DNA of 64,000 nucleotides from Nocardia sienata NBRC 100364 (lineage in GTDB: Bacteria; Actinomycetota; Actinomycetes; Mycobacteriales; Mycobacteriaceae): NCBI RefSeq assembly GCF_001613205.1, contig NZ_BDBX01000012.1, positions 28,927-92,926 of the forward strand, given 5' to 3'. This document shows, in pieces, positions 45,975-56,936 of the stretch (its first letter is position 1; each line of letters opens with the position of its first letter). The notes under the pieces were generated by a model. It saw only the letters and a list, made by a program, of their open reading frames with translations, was not told the DNA's origin and ran no database searches. The translations under genes were made by a program, and so were the position numbers.

Positions 45975-46433
45975 ATGCGTACGAAGACCGATATCCGATT
46001 CGCCGTCGAGGCCGACCCCGGCCAGGTGATGGACGCGTTGATGGCGGTCGAGATGCTGTCCGAATGGTCGCCCGATTTCGATGACGCACGAGTGGCGGGG
46101 CGCGACGAAGAGGGTCGGCCGCGCCGGGTCTTCATCCAGGTCTCGGTCTCCAATTCCCCGGATATGCAGGTGTGGGAGTTCGACTGGTCGCCGAACCGGA
46201 TGTCGTGGGAGGTCTCCGACAGCACGCGCGGTATCAGAGGCGGCGGGTTCTTCGAGGTCACCGCGGGTGAAAGCGGTAGTGACGTGCTGCTGCACGTAGA
46301 GCAGTACACGCCGCTGCCCGTGCCCGGCTTCCTGGGCAAGAGGGCGGTCCGCAAATCCTACGAGGCCCTGGTGGAAAACTTCGTCGCCTACGCCGAGCAG
46401 TTTCCCGAATCCGAGACCTACGACCTCGTCTGA
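45975..46433 (+). CDS. SRPBCC (START/polyketide-cyclase-like) protein
   Basis: A 152-residue helix-grip fold protein: TKTDIRFAVEADPGQVMDALMAVEMLSEWSPDF is the typical SRPBCC N-terminus, with a hydrophobic cavity and a long C-terminal helix (KSYEALVENFVAYAEQF). It binds a lipid or hydrophobic ligand in general; the ligand is unknown. ATG 45975 has GAGGG close upstream; GTG 45963 is an alternative. Confidence 0.82.
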   Translation: MRTKTDIRFAVEADPGQVMDALMAVEMLSEWSPDFDDARVAGRDEEGRPRRVFIQVSVSNSPDMQVWEFDWSPNRMSWEVSDSTRGIRGGGFFEVTAGESGSDVLLHVEQYTPLPVPGFLGKRAVRKSYEALVENFVAYAEQFPESETYDLV

Positions 46434-46466
46434 GCCGGCCCGGCGCACCCACGCTCCACGGCCACT

Positions 46467-47324
46467 TCACCCACCTCCCCCAGTGAGGTGCCGGGCAGTG
46501 AGGTGATGGGCGGTCGGACCATAGGCCGCCGGCGCCACTTTGACCCCCGCACGCACCGATTCGCGGATCTGATCCACATTCTCCCGGATCATGTCCGATA
46601 CGAGTTCGTCGGTGCGCGGATCGGCGAGCACCTGGAACAGGATCCGGAACACGGTGTCGGCGACCAGGCGAATGATCTCGTCATGGAACGGGATGTAGCG
46701 CACCCGGCCGGTCTGCGGATCGTTCTTGATCATCTCGACGATCATCTCGTCGAGCTCGCTGCGGTTCTCCTCCAGCGCCGCCGCGATATTGCGGGTGTAG
46801 TGCCCGGTTCGCAGGACCGCGGTGACCTCCTCCATGATCGCGATGGTCATCGGACGCTTGATGACCTCCACGATCGTGCCCACGGAATGGTTGATCACCG
46901 CGGCGGTGACCCGGTCACCGAACACCCGGTCGGCGACACGGGCCAGCCGGACCAGGATCACCACGACCCGCAGCAATCGGAAGGACCGGAAGAACGGACT
47001 TGCCACCGGGATCATGCCGAGGACTTCGTACCAGTAGACGAATGGGAAGGTCCACGACCAGCCGCCCCGGCGCCAGCGCCAGAGGAACTCGATCGCGAAG
47101 ACGGCGCAGATCGCGTAGTCGACACCGACAATGACCCGGTAGGTCTCGGGCGAGACCTCGAGGAAGGTGATCCAGCACACCAGAACGACCGAGATCGCGG
47201 CCAGCCCCAGCATCAGGAAATCGCTCCACAGGGCGGGCGGTTTCCGGGGGAAACTCTTCGGCTCAGGGGTTTCGGGTCCGTAGCCGGGACCGGACTCCGT
47301 GGACGACGGTGTTGACACCTGCAT
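46467..47324 (-). CDS. Voltage-sensor-like membrane protein without pore
   Basis: A 285-residue ion-transport superfamily protein with four membrane segments. The fourth resembles an S4 helix: R113, R116, R119, R126, R129 and R133 at roughly three-residue spacing (FRSFRLLRVVVILVRLARVADR). No P-loop or TVGYG filter follows; instead there is a long soluble helical C-terminus (EVTAVLRTGHYTRNIAAALEENRSELDE...). It could be a stand-alone voltage sensor or proton-channel-like protein, or part of an unknown channel; this is inference. Confidence 0.75.
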   Translation of the reverse strand: MQVSTPSSTESGPGYGPETPEPKSFPRKPPALWSDFLMLGLAAISVVLVCWITFLEVSPETYRVIVGVDYAICAVFAIEFLWRWRRGGWSWTFPFVYWYEVLGMIPVASPFFRSFRLLRVVVILVRLARVADRVFGDRVTAAVINHSVGTIVEVIKRPMTIAIMEEVTAVLRTGHYTRNIAAALEENRSELDEMIVEMIKNDPQTGRVRYIPFHDEIIRLVADTVFRILFQVLADPRTDELVSDMIRENVDQIRESVRAGVKVAPAAYGPTAHHLTARHLTGGGG

Positions 47325-47485
47325 TCCCTTCGACGCCGAAAGATCGCCGACCAGTATTACTCGCCGACCGGCTGCGCGGACCGCGCACGGCGCCGGTCAG
47401 CGGCCGGTGCACCACTGAGCAGGACTCGTCCGGCGAACGGCCGCCGTATTCCGGCATCGCGGCCACCACCGCCTTTCGTCCCGGG

Positions 47486-49120
47486 TCAGCGGCCCTCGCG
47501 GATGATCGCCTCGATATTGCGTTCGGCCAGCGCGGTGATGGTCAGCGACGGATTGACGGTGCCGGTGCTGCCCGGAATCGCCGCGCCGTCCATGACGTAC
47601 AGGCCCGGATGCCCGTGCACCCGGCCGTAGGAGTCGGTCGCTGCGCCCAGCACCGCGCCGCCGAGGGGATGCGCGGTGAACAGGGCGTTGGCGTCGTATC
47701 CGAGGACGCCGTACTCGGCCAACGCACCGGCCCGCTCCGCGATACGGCGGTCCACCGCCCGGGCCGCCGCCGCCACCTCGTCCCGGGCCCGGCTCGGCCA
47801 GCTCAGTCCGACACCCCCGGAGACGGGGTCGTAGCCGAACCGCGCGCGGGTGGGATCGAGGACCATTGCCAGCGAGGCCAGCGCACCCGTTTCGAACGGG
47901 ATCCCGGGGATGTACCAGTTCTCCAAAGACAGCGCCATGCCGGTGTCGTCGAAGATCCGGCTGGCGCTGGGCACACCCTGCCCGTTACCCGCGACCGAAC
48001 TCGCCCCGCGGGCGAGCACGACATCGCCGTTGGTGCCCCAGCCGTCGCCGATGTGTTCGTTGAGTCGCGGTAGCGCGCCCGTCTCCCGGGCCCGGACGAG
48101 CAGTTCGGAGGTACCGACCGAGCCCGCGCCCAGGAACAACTTGTCGCAGGTGAGGGTTCGTTTTCCGTGTACCGCGCCGGTCGGTGCGAGATGGGTGACC
48201 GTGACCACGAACCGGCCGCCGGCTTCCTGGGCGATCGTATCGACGCGATGGCCGGGATAGATCTTGGCTTTCCCGGTGGCCTCGGCGTCCTTCAGATAGT
48301 TCTGGTTGAGATCGAATTTGGCGCCGTTGGAGTTGCCGAGATTGCTGCGCCCGGCGGTCGCCGAGGCCCGGACCGTCCCCGCCAGTTCGCCGCGCAGCAC
48401 ATCCCAGGTGAAGATCGAGTCGTTGGGCACCGGCCGGTAACCGGCCTTGCGCACCTGATCGTCCCAGGCCCGGGAATGGGTGAACGGCGCCGACCGGTAG
48501 ATGTCCTCGGGCATCGGATCCAGCCGCAATTTCGCGCGCACCCGCGGGTAGTACACCCGGTCGAGTTCGCCGTAGTCGACCACACCGCCGAAGACATGGT
48601 CGAAGAGCCGGCGTTCGGGCGCGATCATCGCGCCGGTGAAAACCACCGAGCCGCCGCCCACCGCCGCGCCTCGCCAGACATCGATCCCCTGGAAACGGGT
48701 GCAATCCAGCACGCCCCCGAAGTCGGCGAACTGCATCGGTACCTTGGTCACGCCGGTGAAGCTGGTGGCATGCCAGAAGCCGCGACCGTCGGGTAGATCG
48801 TCGCCGGTGAAGATCTCTCGCCACGGGTCGTTGGGCCAGCGGGAGCCGCGTTCGAGCACCGTGGTGGGGACCCCGGCCTCCGACAGCCGCAAAGCGGTGA
48901 CCGCCGCGCCGAATCCCGAACCGATCACTATGGCCTCGGTGTGCTCGGGTGGCGCCGGCACCGGACCGAAGATCTCCGGTACCCACTGCGCGAACAGTTC
49001 GTGCCAGATCGGCTCCGCCGCGGCCCGCGGCAGACCTGTTTCCGCTCTCGGGACCGCCGATCCCACCGCACCGATGAGAGCAGCCGCCCCCGCGGCTTTG
49101 AAAAGGGCACGCCTATCCAC
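47486..49120 (-). CDS. GMC-family flavoenzyme, cholesterol-oxidase-like, exported
   Basis: A 544-residue class I cholesterol-oxidase-type flavoprotein. The N-terminus MDRRALFKAAGAAALIGAVG is Tat-like. It has FAD motif VIGSGFGAAVTALRLSEAG (67-71 core), the HPLGG near the active-site His, and VNPSLTITALAERN, which corresponds to the catalytic Asn/His region of Streptomyces cholesterol oxidase. It probably oxidises a 3-beta-hydroxysterol to a 4-en-3-one, possibly outside the cell. GTG 49120 follows AGAGAGG. The frame stays open far upstream, but that part is antisense to nothing useful and is rejected. Confidence 0.87.
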   Translation of the reverse strand: MDRRALFKAAGAAALIGAVGSAVPRAETGLPRAAAEPIWHELFAQWVPEIFGPVPAPPEHTEAIVIGSGFGAAVTALRLSEAGVPTTVLERGSRWPNDPWREIFTGDDLPDGRGFWHATSFTGVTKVPMQFADFGGVLDCTRFQGIDVWRGAAVGGGSVVFTGAMIAPERRLFDHVFGGVVDYGELDRVYYPRVRAKLRLDPMPEDIYRSAPFTHSRAWDDQVRKAGYRPVPNDSIFTWDVLRGELAGTVRASATAGRSNLGNSNGAKFDLNQNYLKDAEATGKAKIYPGHRVDTIAQEAGGRFVVTVTHLAPTGAVHGKRTLTCDKLFLGAGSVGTSELLVRARETGALPRLNEHIGDGWGTNGDVVLARGASSVAGNGQGVPSASRIFDDTGMALSLENWYIPGIPFETGALASLAMVLDPTRARFGYDPVSGGVGLSWPSRARDEVAAAARAVDRRIAERAGALAEYGVLGYDANALFTAHPLGGAVLGAATDSYGRVHGHPGLYVMDGAAIPGSTGTVNPSLTITALAERNIEAIIREGR

Positions 49121-49221
49121 CCCAGCACACCTCTCTGGTAACGCAACAGCGCACGGATGGTACCGAGAATCGACCGGTGTGAACAGTCGTGGCGGGGAGG
49201 CCGATTCGGATCCTGAAGCCG

Positions 49222-49986
49222 CTAGCCGAAGATCAACCGGACAACCGCGAGGGTGCCCACGATCACGATCACCGCGCGCAGCACATTCGGCTGCAGCCGT
49301 CGCCCGACCTTGGCTCCCAGCTGGCCTCCGATGATCGCTCCGGCCGCGATCAAGGCCACGACCGGCCAATCCACCTCGGCGACCACGATGAAGATAACGG
49401 CCGAAAGCCCATTGGTGAGCAGGGCCAGCACATTCTTCACCGCGTTGAGACGCTGGATGTCCTCGTGGACGAACACACCGAGCAGCGCGAGCAGCAACAC
49501 ACCCTGGGCCGCCCCGAAGTAACCCCCGTAGATGCCGGTGCCGAAAATGGCGGCGAGCAGAACCGGTCCGCCGTGCGGGGGGAGGTTCTCGGCCTCGCCC
49601 TGCCGTTGCCGCACCCAGGCCGACAGCCGCGGCTGCACCACCACCAGTACCAGCGCCACAATGATCAGTACCGGCACGATGGCGGCGAACGCACCGGCGG
49701 GCAGCGTCAGCAGCAGGACCGCGCCTACCGCGGCGCCCAGCAGCGACGCCGAGCTGTAGCGCAGCACCCTGCCCCACTGCCCCGACAGTTCCCGCCGGTA
49801 GCCGATCGCCCCGCTCAGCGAGCCGGGCACCAGTCCGACGGTATTCGACACATTCGCGGTCACCGGCGGCAAACCGATGGCCAGCAGTACCGGGAAGGTG
49901 ATAAGCGTCCCCGACCCGACGACAGTGTTGATGCCCCCCGCGGCGATACCCGCGCCGAAAACGGCCAGCATCTCCAGCCAAGTCAT
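49222..49986 (-). CDS. TSUP (TauE/SafE) family membrane permease
   Basis: A 254-residue TauE/SafE permease with about eight helices. The two family repeats begin GAGIAAGGINTVVGSGTLITFP and GTGIYGGYFGAAQGVLLLALL, each with the Gly-rich motif. The family moves sulfur oxoanions or sulfonates; the substrate here is unknown. ATG 49986 is preceded by AAAGG and GAGGG. It is on the same strand as the cholesterol-oxidase-like gene, 101 bp upstream, and is divergent from leuA. Confidence 0.88.
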   Translation of the reverse strand: MTWLEMLAVFGAGIAAGGINTVVGSGTLITFPVLLAIGLPPVTANVSNTVGLVPGSLSGAIGYRRELSGQWGRVLRYSSASLLGAAVGAVLLLTLPAGAFAAIVPVLIIVALVLVVVQPRLSAWVRQRQGEAENLPPHGGPVLLAAIFGTGIYGGYFGAAQGVLLLALLGVFVHEDIQRLNAVKNVLALLTNGLSAVIFIVVAEVDWPVVALIAAGAIIGGQLGAKVGRRLQPNVLRAVIVIVGTLAVVRLIFG

Positions 49987-50331
49987 GCTCGAACCCTCGA
50001 CCTTTCCGGACCGGCGTCCGGTCACTCGCAACCCTGAGGGACGCTAGCGGTTGCCTGTCCCGAAGATCACGACGGGTCGGGGCAGGGCCGCCTGTGGACG
50101 CGCCGCCGCGCGCCGGAGCAGCAGGAGCCCGCGGGAGGTGGCGCGACGCGCCCGGGGCCGGCCGGGAGAAACAGCCGCGTCGCGCACAGCGAATAGCTTC
50201 ACGACGATCGCGATACCGCGCCGCGAGCCCTACACGAACGGCGCGGCGACCGTCGTCGGCGACACGAACCGCGACGCCCTGTGAAGCACCGGCCCTCCGG
50301 ACCGCCTCGGCAGGCCCGACACCAGAGGAGG

Positions 50332-52272
<1,941 letters not shown>

Positions 52273-52289
52273 CCCACGATCACTGTTCA

Positions 52290-52320
52290 GGCCGCCGTCA
52301 CCGTAGCGGTGACGGCGGCC
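52290..52320 (+). terminator. leuA terminator
   Basis: GGCCGCCGTCACCG pairs perfectly with CGGTGACGGCGGCC around a TAG loop, 17 bp after the stop. Confidence 0.9.
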
Positions 52321-52431
52321 TCATCGGTGGTAAACCGTCCGGCATGCGAACCTTCGCGTACCTGCTAGCGTTGGTCCGGACTCCACGCCGCCGAGCTCTC
52401 TGCTCGAAAATCCCGAGCAGATGGGGGAACT

Positions 52432-54855
52432 GTGACTACTGACGAACACGATCCGACTTCCCAGCCCTGGCCCGCGAGTCAACCGGCGGACACCGCCGGC
52501 CGCGGCGGCGACCCGGATGCCGTGCCGGCCGAGGACCCGGCACGAAGCGAGCCGGAGCCGCTCGCCGAGCCGGGTGAGCCCGCCGAGCAGCTGTCTTCCG
52601 AAGCGCCGCCCGTGGAAGCCGGACCCGCGGAATCCGATTCGGCCGCGGGAACCGATACCCCGGACGAGTCCGCGCGACCAGGCGCCGCGAGCGACCCGGA
52701 AGCTGCTCGCACCACCGATTCCGAGAATCCGGCCCCCGCCGACGAGGGTGCCGAAGCCGGTAACCCGACGGCAGACCCGGTCGAACCGGGCACCCCGCCG
52801 TGGCCGGACGGCAATGGGTTCGCGCCGCCACCACAGACACCGGCCGACAGCGGCGCCCTTCACGGGGATGCCCCGTTCGACCAATTCGCTCCGCCGGTAC
52901 CCGGCGGGGCTTTCAGTGCGCCTGCCCCGGAGCAGTTCCCGGACCCGGCCGGCGCACAGATCCCGCAACCGGACCCGAACGAGTTCCAGCCCGCGAACAT
53001 CGGGCCCGCCGCGGACCCCGCGCAGGCCGGGCCCGGCCAGTTCGAGGCTCCGAATACCGGATACGGCAGCGGCCAATTCCCACGACCCGACGCCGGCCCA
53101 TCCCAGTCGGGTCCGGGCCAGTTCCCCTCCCCGGACGCCGGATACGGCAGCGGCCAGTTCCCACAACCGGACGCCGGCCAATTCCAGGCCCCGAACAACG
53201 GATACGGCAGCGGCCAATTCCCACAACCGGACCCCGCTCAATTCCAGGCCCCGAACACCGGACACAGCAGCGGCCAATTCCCACAACCCGACGCCGGCCC
53301 ATCCCAGTCGGGTCCAGGCCAGTTCCCCTCCCCGGACGCCGGATACGGCAGCGGCCAATTCCCACAACCCGAAACCGGCCAATTCCAGGCCCCGAACAGC
53401 GAAAATGGCAGCGGCCAGTTCGCGCAGCCGGCACCGGGCCAGTTCCAGCCCGGTGGGCCGGGGCAGAACCCGCCCGACCCCTTCGTGGTGCCCGGGCCAC
53501 CGACCGGGCAGTATCCGCCACAGGACCCGAATTTCCATCCGGGACAGGCGGACCCGCGGCAGCCACCGTACGCACCGCCGGTTGCCCAGCCCACCGGCGG
53601 CTACGCACCACCGGCCGCTCCGCAGCCGAGTTCCGCGCCCGCGCCGGAGAACGAGCCGGGCGGGCCGATCTACAGCTGGGCACCACCCCCCATGCCGACC
53701 GCGCCGCCGCCCGTACCGCAGCCGCAGTACCAGCAGGCGCCGCCCCCGGCGGCACAGAATCCGCCGACCGGGCAGTTCCAGCCTCCCGCATGGGGCGACC
53801 CCGGCCGGCCGCCGGCCCCGCAGCAGCAGTTCCAGCAGCCCGGCCAACCGGGACAGCCCGGCCAGCCGGGACAGCAACAGTTTTCGCCGCGCCAGATGCC
53901 CGAGCCGGGCCAGCTCGGTAATTCGGTCAACGACCTGAACCTGCTCAAGCGGGCCCGTAAGGCGCCGCGCAGCGGTTGGCGGCGAGCGGTCCACAAGGTC
54001 TCGCGCGGTGCGATCAACCCGGGTGAATCGGCCTCCGATGTCGTCCACCGGGACCTGGTGAGCCGGGTGAACGCACCGGTCTACGGTGATTTCCGGATCG
54101 CGATCCTCTCGCTCAAGGGCGGAGTCGGCAAGACCACCACGACCGTCGGCCTCGGCGCCACCTTCGCGTCGTTGCGGGGTGATCGGGTCATCGCGATCGA
54201 CGCCAACCCCGACCTGGGCACCCTTGCCCACCGGGTACCGCGCCAGACCCGCTCCACCGTGCGCAACCTGCTGGAAGACCAGAACATCACCCGCTACTCG
54301 GATGTGCGCGCGCATACCTCGCAGTCACCGAGCCGGCTGGAAGTGCTGGCCAGCGAGCAGGACCCGGCGGTCTCCGAGGCCTTCAGCGAGGCCGACTACC
54401 GGCGCGCGATCGGGATCCTGCAGTCGTTCTACAACATCATCCTCACCGACTGCGGTACCGGACTGATGCATTCGGCGATGTCCGGGGTGCTCGATATGGC
54501 GAGTTCGCTGGTCCTGGTGACCTCCCCCGCCATCGACGGCGCCCGTAGCGCCTCGGCCACCCTGGACTGGCTCGACTACCACGGCTATTCGCACCTGGTA
54601 CAGCAGACCGTGGTGGTGGTCAACGCGTCCCGGCGCGGGTCCACCTCGGTGAACCTGGACCATCTGCGCCGACTGTTCCTGGACCGCACCCGGGCGGTCC
54701 AGGTCGTACCCTTCGACGACCATCTCGCCGAGGGCGCCGAAATCGATCTGGAACTGGTGAGCAAACCGACCCGGCAGGCCTTGCTGGAGCTCGCCGCGAT
54801 GGTCGCCGACGATTTCGCCAATGTGGACGGGTATCCGTACGGCAACCGCTACTGA
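52432..54855 (+). CDS. MinD/ParA-like ATPase with long Pro/Gln-rich repeat N-terminus
   Basis: An 807-residue protein. The first ~540 residues are low-complexity Pro/Gln/Gly/Ala sequence with tandem GSGQFPQPDAGQFQAPN-type repeats (about 200-345). A SIMIBI ATPase follows: Walker [12 protein letters not shown] near residue 562, switch region AIDANPDLGTLAHRV, then YNIILTDCGTG. The arrangement resembles EspI and other MinD-like proteins of ESX loci and related scaffolds, but no ESX gene is nearby. It could position a secretion or division complex at the membrane; the role is inference. GTG 52432 follows GGGGGAA. Confidence 0.85.
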   Translation: MTTDEHDPTSQPWPASQPADTAGRGGDPDAVPAEDPARSEPEPLAEPGEPAEQLSSEAPPVEAGPAESDSAAGTDTPDESARPGAASDPEAARTTDSENPAPADEGAEAGNPTADPVEPGTPPWPDGNGFAPPPQTPADSGALHGDAPFDQFAPPVPGGAFSAPAPEQFPDPAGAQIPQPDPNEFQPANIGPAADPAQAGPGQFEAPNTGYGSGQFPRPDAGPSQSGPGQFPSPDAGYGSGQFPQPDAGQFQAPNNGYGSGQFPQPDPAQFQAPNTGHSSGQFPQPDAGPSQSGPGQFPSPDAGYGSGQFPQPETGQFQAPNSENGSGQFAQPAPGQFQPGGPGQNPPDPFVVPGPPTGQYPPQDPNFHPGQADPRQPPYAPPVAQPTGGYAPPAAPQPSSAPAPENEPGGPIYSWAPPPMPTAPPPVPQPQYQQAPPPAAQNPPTGQFQPPAWGDPGRPPAPQQQFQQPGQPGQPGQPGQQQFSPRQMPEPGQLGNSVNDLNLLKRARKAPRSGWRRAVHKVSRGAINPGESASDVVHRDLVSRVNAPVYGDFRIAILSLKGGVGKTTTTVGLGATFASLRGDRVIAIDANPDLGTLAHRVPRQTRSTVRNLLEDQNITRYSDVRAHTSQSPSRLEVLASEQDPAVSEAFSEADYRRAIGILQSFYNIILTDCGTGLMHSAMSGVLDMASSLVLVTSPAIDGARSASATLDWLDYHGYSHLVQQTVVVVNASRRGSTSVNLDHLRRLFLDRTRAVQVVPFDDHLAEGAEIDLELVSKPTRQALLELAAMVADDFANVDGYPYGNRY
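53035..53450 (+). repeat. In-frame tandem repeats in the MinD-like gene
   Basis: A ~60-nt unit encoding GYGSGQFPQPDAGQFQAPNN recurs with variation. A larger segment containing GPSQSGPGQFPSPDAGYGSG is duplicated about 201 nt apart (near 53101 and 53302), almost identical at the DNA level. This suggests recent duplication and possible strain-to-strain length variation. Confidence 0.8.
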
Positions 54856-55787
54856 TCGGTCCCGGGCGGCGGTTCGGCGGTGACCCGCCGGGCCGCCGCC
54901 GTGAACGAGTCCAGTACCGCGGCGATCGCGGGACGGTTCTCGGCGCGTGGCCTGGTGACCAGGTCGTAGAGGCGGGCCGCACGCACTCCGGACAGTCGCA
55001 GCTGGGACAACCCGGGGTGCGTGACGACGTAGCGGGGCATGAGCGCGACGCCGTATCCGGCGCCGACCAGCGTTTCGATCATCCGGAAGTCGTTCAATCT
55101 CTGTACGATTCGCGGTTCCACACCGGTTATCGTGGCGATGGATCGCAGCACATCGTCGACCGGGAAACCACCGCGCACGCTCAGCCAGGCCTCTCCGGCC
55201 AGTTCCTCGGCCGCGACCGCGTCCTTTCCGGCCAAAGGATGGTCGGGTGCCACCAGGACGTCGATGGGTTCGCGCATGAGTACCCGGGAACTCACCCGCG
55301 GCCCGGCCACCGGTGCGGCGCGTTCGTCGCGATGGGTCAGGACGATGTCGTAGTCGGCGAGCAGACCGGGGGTCTCGTGCGGCGGTACGTCCTCGTCACC
55401 GGCCACGATGTCCACCCCGCTACCGGCCATCGCGGGCAGCACATGGGGCAGCAGCAGCGCACCGCCGGAAGGGAAGACTCCCACCCGGACCTGTCCGTGC
55501 GGGGATCCGCGATAGTGCGCCATCTCCGCGACGGCACGCTCGAGTGCGGCGAGGACCTCGTCGGCCCGGACCACGAGGGCATGCCCGGCGTCGGTGAGGC
55601 GGACCCGGCGGCCGCTCGGTTCGAGCAGGGTGACGCCCGCCTCCCTGGTCAGCACTTTGAGTTGTTGTGACACCGCCGACGGGGTCATGGACAGGGCGGC
55701 GGCAACCGCGCCGATCGTGCCGCGGTCGGCGAACTCGCGCAGGATACGTAGCCGCTCCACCGACAGCGAGGCGTGCGCACCAACCAT
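54849..55787 (-). CDS. LysR-family transcription regulator
   Basis: A 312-residue LTTR. HTH: LSVERLRILREFADRGTIGAVAAALSMTPSAVSQQLKVLTREAG. The C-terminal ligand-binding domain runs from about 90. Its stop overlaps the end of the MinD-like gene by seven bases in convergent orientation. It is divergent from an EamA exporter across a short AT-rich spacer, so it most likely controls that exporter. Confidence 0.92.
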   Translation of the reverse strand: MVGAHASLSVERLRILREFADRGTIGAVAAALSMTPSAVSQQLKVLTREAGVTLLEPSGRRVRLTDAGHALVVRADEVLAALERAVAEMAHYRGSPHGQVRVGVFPSGGALLLPHVLPAMAGSGVDIVAGDEDVPPHETPGLLADYDIVLTHRDERAAPVAGPRVSSRVLMREPIDVLVAPDHPLAGKDAVAAEELAGEAWLSVRGGFPVDDVLRSIATITGVEPRIVQRLNDFRMIETLVGAGYGVALMPRYVVTHPGLSQLRLSGVRAARLYDLVTRPRAENRPAIAAVLDSFTAAARRVTAEPPPGTDQ

Positions 55788-55859
55788 TAAGCAATACTAA
55801 ATCATCAATCCATAACAATTCGTTTGTGCTCACAGGTCGATACATCCCATGATTATTGG
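55788..55859. promoter_or_regulatory. LysR/EamA divergent control region
   Basis: A short AT-rich spacer (for example TACTAAATCATCAATCC) between divergent genes, the only AT-rich stretch in the area. It is the expected site for LysR binding, but a clear T-N11-A box is ambiguous. Confidence 0.5.
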
Positions 55860-56831
55860 GTGACCTCCCGTGACCGCATGATCGCCCTGACCGTCATCCT
55901 CCTGTGGGGTCTCAACTTCCTCGCCATTCGCGTGGGGCTCGACCATATGCCGCCGTTCTTCTTCGCCGCTCTGCGATTCGCGGTGATCGCGATACCGGCG
56001 CTGCTGTTCATCCCGCGCCCCGCCGTCCGGGCGCGCTGGCTGCTGCTGTACGGCACCGGCTTCGGGATGCTGCAATTCGCGTTCCTGTTCACCGCGATGC
56101 GGGTGGGGATGCCCACCGGCCTGGCCTCGCTGGTCTTGCAATCCTCGGCGCCGTTCACGGTGTTGCTCGGGGCGCTGCTGCTGGGTGAGCGGTTACGGCC
56201 GGTGCAGATCGCCGGGCTCGCCGTCGCGGTGGGGGGGATGGCGGTCATCGGCTGGAATCAGTTCGCGCACGCCGCGCTGCTGCCGGTGCTGCTCACGCTG
56301 GCGGCCGGGTTCGGCTGGGCGCTGGGCAATCTCGGCGCGCGTCAGGCCGGTGTGGAAGCGCCGGGCACCAATCCGCTGCATCTCACGCTGTGGATCACCG
56401 CCGTGCCGGTGCTGCCGCTGTTCGCGCTCTCGGTTGTGTGGGAAGGTCCGACCACCGGAGTCCGGGCACTGGCCGGCACGTTCTCGGCCGACGGCTGGCC
56501 CGCACTGGCCGGCCTGGTCTACATCGTGGTGCTCGGCACAATCGTCGGGTCCGGCCTGTGGACCTACCTCATGAGCCGCTACCCGGCCGGAAGTGTCGCG
56601 CCGTTGTCGCTGCTCGTTCCGGTGGTCGGATTCACCGCCGCGTGGATCTTCCTGGACGAAACACCGGCACCCGCGAGCCTGATCGGCGGAGTGATCGTGA
56701 TCGCGGGAGCGTTCGCGGCGACGGCCGGTGCCGGGAAGACGACGCCGCGGGAGCCGGCCGGCGAATCGGCTGCCCTGCCCGCGAGGGCGGATATCGGTGC
56801 GACGCGGACGCTGGAACCCGCCGTCGGATGA
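55860..56831 (+). CDS. EamA (DMT superfamily) transporter
   Basis: A 323-residue drug/metabolite transporter with ten predicted helices in two EamA repeats; the first repeat begins ALTVILLWGLNFLAIRVGLDHMPPFFFAALRF. Such carriers usually export amino acids or small metabolites. GTG 55860 or ATG 55878 starts it. It is paired with the divergent LysR regulator. Confidence 0.88.
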   Translation: MTSRDRMIALTVILLWGLNFLAIRVGLDHMPPFFFAALRFAVIAIPALLFIPRPAVRARWLLLYGTGFGMLQFAFLFTAMRVGMPTGLASLVLQSSAPFTVLLGALLLGERLRPVQIAGLAVAVGGMAVIGWNQFAHAALLPVLLTLAAGFGWALGNLGARQAGVEAPGTNPLHLTLWITAVPVLPLFALSVVWEGPTTGVRALAGTFSADGWPALAGLVYIVVLGTIVGSGLWTYLMSRYPAGSVAPLSLLVPVVGFTAAWIFLDETPAPASLIGGVIVIAGAFAATAGAGKTTPREPAGESAALPARADIGATRTLEPAVG

Positions 56832-56936
56832 GACGCCGCCCGATCGATCACGCGGTCGATGCACCGGCGCAGCCGGATCCCGTTTAAAGTTGGCGCGATC
56901 GAGACAGCTACCCCGGGTTAGGCAGCAGTAGACAAC

